Of a stretch of DNA of 64,000 nt, positions 57,484 through 64,000 are shown piece after piece. The DNA comes from Carnegiea gigantea. Its lineage: Eukaryota > Streptophyta > Magnoliopsida > Caryophyllales > Cactaceae. The notes under the pieces were generated by a model, which saw only the letters and a program-made list of their open reading frames with translations, was not told where the DNA came from and did not search any database. A program made the position numbers and the translations under genes. Positions within the stretch are counted from its first letter, which is position 1. Each line of letters begins with the position of its first letter. The stretch lies in the NCBI GenBank assembly GCA_029747015.1, contig JAKOGI010003057.1:1-64000 (forward strand), read 5' to 3'.

Positions 57484-59216
57484 TCACGGGTTAGTTTTGG
57501 GAACCCAGACCCACTTGGATCCCATTGTTTTAGACATGTAAAGCTCATCTTTTCTAATCCAGATTTGTTTCACATACCTTTCATTTTTTTCAATGACATA
57601 CCTTCTCAGAGGACATGAATATCGATAGTGACCAGTTTTATCACAATGAAAGCAAATAATGTTTTCAGGTAATCCCACATACTTTCTATGAATTGGGTAA
57701 ACTGTTCGTTTAGGCTTATACCCAAGTCCCTTTTTGTTTCGACTGTGGTGAGTGTTTAACCAAGCAAGGGCATGTGAAGATTTGTTCCAGCGTTTGTTTG
57801 TGCTAAGCTCGGTTTCCAGTTTTTCTTTATTAGCATGCAAACCCTTGTTCTCTTTGAGCAGGGACTCAACCATTCCTTCCACCTCAAAGAGTTTTCCTCT
57901 ATTCGAGAGTAATCTCCTTCTTTTATAAAGAGGTTTTCTTTGAGTATATTAACATTTTCATGTAAACCGAGTTTTTCATTTTTAAGAATTTCATTTGCAA
58001 GCTCTAGGTCACGAACTTCTCTTTTTAGATCAGCACATGTGTCTATCAAATTATATAGAAGTTCTTCTAAAGTGGCTTTGTTAAGACCATGTACCTTGCT
58101 CTTGAGATCTGAGAGGCTGATTGTTGATTCATCATCTGAATCTGAATCACTTTGTGCCATAAGTGCTACGACCCCTCCTTCAGCTTCAGATTCTCCTTCA
58201 TCCTCAGAGGAATCTCCCCAAGCAGCCAGCATAGCTTTCGAGAATCGCTTGCCCAAATTGTTTACAGGGGGTTTTCGACCCTGTTTTCGAGGGTGTTCGG
58301 GCGTCTGATCTTCTCGAAGCAGAGGGCAATTCTTGACTAAGTGATCTAGTTTGCCGCACTTGAAACACCCTGTGAGCTGTTCTTTAGAGGTGTTTCTGGA
58401 CTTGCTGAAGTCTTTTCTTTTGTTGTTTTCCTTGACCTTTTTGAAGAATTTCTTGAATTTTCTGGACATTAGGGCCATATCTTCATCTTCAAGGTCAGAG
58501 TCAGTGTCCTCATGTGCTTTTAAGGCAAGCCCACGATCCTTCTTTTTGCTCCTCTCTTTGCTATGAGTTCTTTCGGAGTTCATAGGTCTGGAGATTTCCA
58601 ATCAACTCATCGAGGGTGATCTGGTTCATGTCTTTAGCCTCTTGGATGGCTGTTACTTTAGCCTCCCACGTGCGAGGTAAAATTCTGAGGATTTTCCTCA
58701 CCAACTCTTCAGTGGTGAAAGATCTTACCAGGGATTTTAACTCGTTCGTGATGTGGGTGAACCGTGTATACATGTCCATCACAGTTTCATGATCACCCAT
58801 ATCAAACAAATCATATTGTCGCATAAGTAGCTCAATTCTAGATTGTTTAACTTGACTCGTACCTTCATGAGTAACTTGCAGAGCATTCCAGATAGCTTGG
58901 GCTGATTCACACTCAGAGATGCGAGTGTATTCATCGGGTCCTAGGCCAAAATATAGAAGCTTTTGGCCTTGGCATTTTTCTCCATTTTCTTGTAGTCCTC
59001 GGCATCAAACTCTATGGATTCCTTGGGAACCTTCTTGCCATCTTCAAGCACCTTGGTGGGAACAAAGGGCCCGTTCTTGATGAGCATCCATAATTCATAA
59101 TCTTCTGCCTGAATATAGTTCTCCATCCTATTCTTCCACAAACTATAATGTTGGCCGTTGAAATAGGGTGGACGAGTAATGGATTGCCCTTCAAGAATTC
59201 CTTGTGGGGCACTCAT
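57484..59216 (-). pseudogene. Copia gag (SIRE type)
   Basis: Start ATG at 59216 (MSAPQGILEGQSITRPPYF), 43 bases inside the PBS. The N-terminal DUF4219/UBN2 region (GQHYSLWKNRMENYIQ) runs into a frameshift near 58960. The UBN2 core at 58824-58561 is MDMYTRFTHITNELKSL...TWEAKVTAIQEA. After another shift near 58580 come an acidic stretch, the zinc knuckle CFKCGKLDHLVKNCP (about 58370-58325), a coiled coil (LKREVRDLELANEILKNEK), and after a third shift near 57885 a second knuckle, CFHCDKTGHYRYSCP. Ends WVWVPKTNP before TGA. The long gag with two knuckles is a SIRE trait. Confidence 0.92.
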
Positions 59217-59258
59217 CTTCAGAATCTCTCAAGGTGTTAACCTTTTGTAAGAGAACCT

Positions 59259-59270
59259 GCTCTGATACCA
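59259..59270 (-). other. Primer-binding site, initiator-Met type
   Basis: The minus strand reads TGGTATCAGAGC exactly, two bases inside the 5' LTR. Confidence 0.96.
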
Positions 59271-59272
59271 CT

Positions 59273-60873
59273 TGTTGAGTTCATGAGTATATAACCACAA
59301 GAGGGGGGTGAATTGTGGTGTCTGATTTTCACATTGTAAATAACAAACACCCTCACAGAGGTTGTTCTCAAATGACAAACACCCTGATAGCTTGTTTGCA
59401 CGGGGTGTTCTCAATTATTGCAGATGCGAAAATCACCAAGATAAATGCGGAAAATAAAGCACACACAATTTTTACGTGGACAACACCTCTAGCCCAACTG
59501 AGGTGTGAAAAACCACGACCTACCTCGTGTAGGATTTAACCACTTTCACTAACGGGCTTCACACGTTACAAATGTAACACACCTTGTTACAACTTGCAAC
59601 CACGTAACCTTTTTCCCAAAGACAGGTTACACCACGTCCAACCTTCGCAAGATTAGACACGTCCAAGTCCACACGACTAGGACACACTCACTCACTTTTT
59701 TGATTTAAGATCAGGGTTACAAACACCTTACAGGGGGTGCTTCTTACTAAGCAGATGTAAGGTACAATGAAGATCCTATTATGCCAATGGTTTGAAAACT
59801 CAAAATCAAACACAGCTTGTCACGGTTTGCTTTTCAGAATGAAGCTCAAGAATCTTTGAGTGTAGACCGGGTTTTCTGATTTTTCCTAAATTTTTCAAAA
59901 AGCTGTGTTTAAGCAAATTCAACCTGAGTTTTCTATCTGCTCTTTTCTCGTGTGTTGTGTGTCTACTGGAAGAGAAAAAGCTGAGGTTTTTAAACACAAA
60001 AACCAACGGTCATAAGCCACAGAGTCAGCTAAGTATAGAAAACGATTTTCAATCAGGAAATGTTCTCCTACGGCTAGTGATAAAATTTTGCCAAAATATA
60101 AGGATTTGATATCTTAAAAGATAACCCTTATCCTCCCATAACCGTGAGGTGGATTCAAAAAAGCAACCAGAAATTTTAAGCTTTTGAAACTTTACCATAT
60201 CCGAAAATATGGTCAAAGGAAATCTTTAAGTTTTGGCAAATCTCCCAAAACTTATTTTCGAAAATCTCCCATAATATTTTCAAGAAATATCCTTTCCAGA
60301 GAAATGAAATTCAAGGAAAGTAATCTGGAGATCTTAGCCAACTAAAATAAATTTTCAAAGATAACCGGGTGTGGCTACTGCAGTTCAGAAACACCCTAGG
60401 CAACCTGTTCGCAGGGTTGTTCGCAACTGGTGTTCTGAAGCACTTAGCGCAAATACCGAATCAAGAGGTGTTTAAAATGATGTTTTCAATATTGGCATAT
60501 TAACAAGAGTCTAAATAAATAAAACCTATACACCCAAAACTTCTTGTTTTGAATGTCATCTTGTCCAAGATTTATGGTGCTGCTGTGAACACCAAGGCCA
60601 CCTTGTTTGTTGGGGTTGTTCTTCCCATTGCTAGAGTTCAGGAACATGCCTTACAATAAACTGTCGAGATGGTGTTCTTGACTTAATATAGAATCACCAA
60701 GTAAAACCTGTTTTGAAGACTTGTTCTCACATGTAGCAAACCAGTTAGTATAATAAAGAACACAAAAACCAGTTAGGCCTGTTTGGAGACCGTGTTTGGA
60801 GCAACATTACTAGGATAAATTTTTACATACACTTGGATTTGTTATCATCAAAACTGAATATAATAACTCAACA
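59273..60873 (-). repeat. Shared LTR between two SIRE-like copies
   Basis: 1,601 bp, the same TGTTGAGTT/AACTCAACA ends. Its left side abuts a PBS and gag (it is the 5' LTR of 49942-60873); its right side abuts a PPT and extra ORF (it is the 3' LTR of the next copy). A single LTR thus serves both elements. It differs from 49942-51548 by roughly 3%, with a few small indels (for example near 60305 and 60827). Confidence 0.94.
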
Positions 60874-61175
60874 AATTCTCCCTTTTTGTTGATGACAAAC
60901 CAAGTGACCATATTGACAAAAAAATTGAATGTTGATAGGGATCCACGTAAGTCAAGGTCCACTTAAGTCAATGCTAGGTTCATTCGTCAATAGGAGGGTT
61001 ACACTCTTGTTCCCCCTTTTGGCATCATTAAAAAGCATAAACAACATTATGAATGCAAGAAAAGAAGTATGTAGCAGAAGGGGCAAGAAGCATTAATAAT
61101 GAGATATTGCATTAAAAAAATACAATGCCAAAAACGAAATTAAGAAAGGAGGAAACTAGAGAGCAGCTTATACAA

Positions 61176-63053
61176 TCAGGGAGCAGGGGGGGGTTTCGTT
61201 TGCAGAGGAGGAATGCTGGGGGCAAGAGTGGAGAGAAGTGCAAGGAGATCTTCATGGCGTTTGGCCGAGAGAGCTCGTTCCGCAGCAAGAGCAGCCTTGA
61301 CAGCTGAGAGCTCATCCTTGAGGCTAGCATTGTCCTCAAGAACAGCCTCAACCTTGACGGAAGGTTTCCCAAAAACAGGTGGTCGAGGTGGTCGACGTTC
61401 CTGTTTGAAAACTGACCCTTTGCCAACCTCATAGCCACACCCTAGGAGAGTGTCAATCCCAATCTCATTAATGATTTGGGCCGCCACTCTTCGTGTGAGC
61501 ACTATCCCAAAGTGCTCAAGCACCCTTGTCAACAGAAACCCATAGCCAAGATCATGTGCCCGGGTGGTGTTCGCAATTCGCTCTATGTGGCGAATCATGA
61601 TTGCAGGGAGGTTTACTGTTTCCTCCCGATCCAGTAGGTCCACCAGACATTGATCGAAGGCATCTGCTGAGTTTCGCCCTTGACCTCGCGGTATTATGTT
61701 CTTGATAGTGAACATAAACAGTAGTTGGTGCAAGGAGGTCATTTCACCCTTCTTAACCGAAAGGGGTGTTCTTAGGCCCTGTTTTTGACTAAGGCGTTTG
61801 GACACCTCTAAGAGCCTGGCTGTTTCCAGGGCAGTTTTGTCTTCCCTCACATACACAGCAAATCCACGAGAGGGGATGCCCAGAATATCACTTCGGGTGG
61901 CTTCATCAAAGGAGAAATGACACTCATTGACAGCACTTGTCACTACCCCATTTGTGACAGAGCAGTTGGCATAGAATTCAGCCAACTCGGGCACAGAACA
62001 CCCTTGCTGGGTTTTTGCAAACAACTCAAGCCAGCCTTGGGCTCGAAGCTTGGTCAAGAACACCCCCAGACCCTGTTCCTCGAAAAAGCTTACATTCACT
62101 ACCTTCCCCCTGACGCCATTGCGCTTCAGCAACTGCGCATGTTTGTCAGACATAGGAGAGGGAGTGAACTGCTTTGGGCGTTTAAGGACAGGAACGGAGG
62201 TGGTAGTTTCTGGTAGGGGGCTGTTCTGGCCTTTCGCTTGAGGGGTGTTTTGGCAGGAGAGGGCTTCACAGCAGGTTTATTGGTTGGTTTTGGAGGAGAT
62301 TGTTCTTCAGAGGACTCGGAAAACACCGGTGTCCCCTGGTGTCCCCTGTTTGAAGGTGGTGTTCTCAGAGTCAGAACTCGAGAACCCTTCAGAAGAAGAA
62401 GAAATCTCCTCGATGATAGGAGCAGAGGGTTTGGAGGGACGATGAGAGGATTGAAATGCTAGCCTTGAAGATTTTCGAGAGGGCTTAGAGGATTGAGGAG
62501 AAGAGGGAGTTTGAGAGGGTTGAGACCTTGGTTGTGGCCTTGTTCTTGGCGTTCTGCTACGCTTAGCCATGATTTTCACCCTCTTCCTTTTCTCTCCAGT
62601 TTGAAAAACTGGAGGGGAGATTTCAGCCTCAGGGAGAGAATTCTTCTCTAGACTCTCCTCTGACGACTCATTCGACTTCCCTTGGAAGTCGACGTGCAGA
62701 TCCTCCATAAACACACCTTCGATAGAGGCAGCCCCTGTTTCTGTCGCGGTGTCAGAGAACTACCCAGAAGAACAGGGCTCAAAATTAAACCCTTCAGGGG
62801 TTTCCAAGAATTGTTCTTGAGACCCCGACTTTGTTCCCTCTGACTCAACTGAAATGGGACAAGCAATTGCCCATACGAGGAACACCAATTCCCTTCGACA
62901 TTCAAAGGGAATATCATCCATCCCCATTCCCACTTATTTTAGGGACAAGCTTTTCAGGAATTTGAAAGGCTTGTACGAGATTGGGCGAGAAGGAGCAGGG
63001 ATTGAGGAAGCAAGAACGAGGGCTTTTGAGTGAGAGGTGTTATTGGAAGCCAT
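61176..63053 (-). pseudogene. Extra 3' ORF, second copy, several lesions
   Basis: Same protein as 51856-53715, with at least four lesions: TAA at 62936-62934, TAG at 62762-62760, a 10-bp tandem duplication (GGTGTCCCCT at 62328-62347), and a one-base loss in the G-run near 62220. The C-terminal 325 residues (MSDKHAQLLKRN...) are open. It lacks the TAA that breaks the first copy. A nine-base insertion relative to copy 1 lies near 62500. Confidence 0.88.
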
Positions 63054-63489
63054 TGTTTGCTAGAGGAGAGAGATTAGGGTTTAGAGGGTTTTGCTAGGGT
63101 TAGAAAGCAAGAACAGAGGGGAGAGAGAGAGAGAGAGAGAGAGATCAAGACGGGGAAAACAGACACACGCAAAGGGGGTTTTTAAACTCCCTACCCGTTA
63201 TGAAGGGCCACCTAGGAAACACCTAGAATTTAAGCAGGCAGCATACATTAATGACAATCAAGGCATACCTGTTCGAGCCATCTGTTCTTGAACATGCTTC
63301 TCTCATTCCAAGGTCTGTCATGAATACTCTTTCTCCATCTCCCAAGGCAGCAGTCTTCATAAATAATCATAATAGCACACAAGACTACACATATTTGTTA
63401 AGCATAGACCACTGTTTTGATAGCAATAATTGCAAACAAGTGGATAGAACAGGTATTATAGGGTGTTTTGTCAGCTTGATCTAACTCTA

Positions 63490-64000
63490 AGAATAGGTGT
63501 TCTCAGGGTGTTTTCACCAACCCCAATTCCAGTCTGTTTCTCTCAAATTGGTCTCTAGCTAGTGCCTTAGTGAATATATCAGCAATTTGATTTTCCGTTG
63601 AGCAAAAATTCATAGAGATTAAACCCTTTTCAATATTATCTCTCCAGAAATGATGTCGAATGTCAATATGCTTTGTACTTTTATGTTGACATGGATTTTT
63701 GGCAATATTAATTGCACTTATGTTATCACAAAAAATAGGAATGCATCCAATGTCAACACAAAAGTCCTTAAGCTGTTGCCTTATCTACAACAGTTGAGCA
63801 CAACATGAAGCTGCTGCAACACATTCAGCTTCTGCTGTGGACATGGCAACTGAATGTTGCTTCTTGGTAGCCCAAGATACCAAACAAGGTCCAAGAAAGT
63901 GATCCATACCTGAGGTACTCTTTCTATCAACTAGGAATCCAGCATAGTCAGCGTCAGCATATCCAACAAGATCAAAATTGCAACATTTAGGATACCATAA
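63490..64000 (-). pseudogene. RNase H end of second SIRE-like pol
   Basis: Matches 54167-54670 of the first copy and keeps the CDN and STAEA regions. A Trp codon of the first copy (LLWIRQ) is TAG here at 63787-63785, so this copy's pol is also broken. It continues beyond the window. Confidence 0.9.

Larger units (their letters stand above)
49942..60873 (-). mobile_element. SIRE/Maximus-like Ty1/copia element, full length
   Basis: 10.9-kb element on the minus strand. LTRs of 1,607 and 1,601 bp with perfect TGTTGAGTT/AACTCAACA ends flank a PBS, gag with zinc knuckles, protease, integrase, RT-RNase H, an extra 3' ORF in the envelope position, and a PPT. The size, the large gag and the extra 3' ORF are typical of the SIRE/Maximus lineage. 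The LTRs look about 97% identical. Gag-pol carries four frameshifts and three nonsense codons, and the extra ORF has one nonsense codon, so this copy is dead. The right LTR is followed directly by another copy's 3' interior, so no target-site duplication exists there; the left flank is TGTCA. Confidence 0.93.
60874..64000 (-). mobile_element. Second SIRE-like copy, 3' part, runs off the window
   Basis: The minus strand after the shared LTR repeats the order of the first copy: PPT (60874-60887), extra ORF (61176-63053), a (GA)n tract (63120-63144), and the end of RNase H (63490-64000). Similarity to the first copy is about 97-98%, but each carries its own lesions. The rest of pol, gag and the third LTR would lie beyond 64000. 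Confidence 0.93.

Noticed and set aside
57472..57486. Intron acceptor (TTTGTTTTGCAG) at the gag-protease junction
   Set aside because: It follows the TGA and looks suggestive, but the frame continues across it and copia elements are normally unspliced here; a single CGA to TGA change explains the stop.

Overview
The window is nuclear DNA of a flowering plant. It is AT-rich and holds plant-type Ty1/copia and Ty3/gypsy LTR retrotransposons, an RTE-type LINE, a MuDR-like (MULE) transposase and an endogenous plant pararetrovirus (Caulimoviridae). I found no host gene, tRNA, rRNA or CRISPR array. Nearly everything recognisable is a mobile element or its debris, so this is a heterochromatin-like stack of nested insertions. 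The species cannot be named from the sequence.

Layout. (1) 34-2764: a young, deleted copia element on the minus strand, inserted in an (AT)n tract, with two about 98.5% identical LTRs, a PBS and only gag plus a damaged protease. (2) 2973-6700: an old minus-strand copy of a gypsy-like non-autonomous family, called family A here. (3) 10216-12560: a 5'-truncated RTE LINE with a 7-bp target-site duplication and a trinucleotide tail. (4) about 12900-18908: a heavily decayed SIRE-like copia on the plus strand, split in its reverse transcriptase by a 1.4-kb solo LTR. (5) 18909-23300: a second family A copy (plus), itself interrupted by a 1.07-kb insertion, followed by a minus-strand family A LTR. 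(6) 25191-28054: a short Ty3/gypsy deletion derivative (minus) with gag and retropepsin remnants. (7) 29820-30610: two adjacent minisatellites with units of about 52 bp and 46 bp. (8) 33786-41730: a decayed MULE transposase (plus) whose body and C-terminus are separated by 4.9 kb that contains a degraded minus-strand pararetrovirus at 36900-40860. (9) 44845-49833: opposed family A copies. (10) 49942-64000: a SIRE/Maximus-like copia array on the minus strand, with one full 10.9-kb element and the 3' half of a second one joined head to tail through a shared LTR.

How the parts relate. The SIRE-like element at 49942-60873 carries gag, protease, integrase, RT-RNase H and an extra 3' envelope-position ORF with an NLS-like cluster and a coiled coil. 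All its coding regions carry lesions. The smaller elements (1, family A, 6) keep LTRs, PBS and gag-like sequence but lack polymerase, so they could only have moved using enzymes supplied by autonomous relatives. The order of nesting gives relative ages: copia at 12900 is older than its solo LTR, the MULE appears older than the pararetrovirus, and the (AT)n tract is older than the copia at 34.

The observations most worth a second look are the head-to-tail SIRE array with one shared LTR, its extra ORF one nonsense change from open, a hairpin shared by two unrelated LTR families with different inner stems, and the CP-before-MP pararetrovirus lying inside a MULE.
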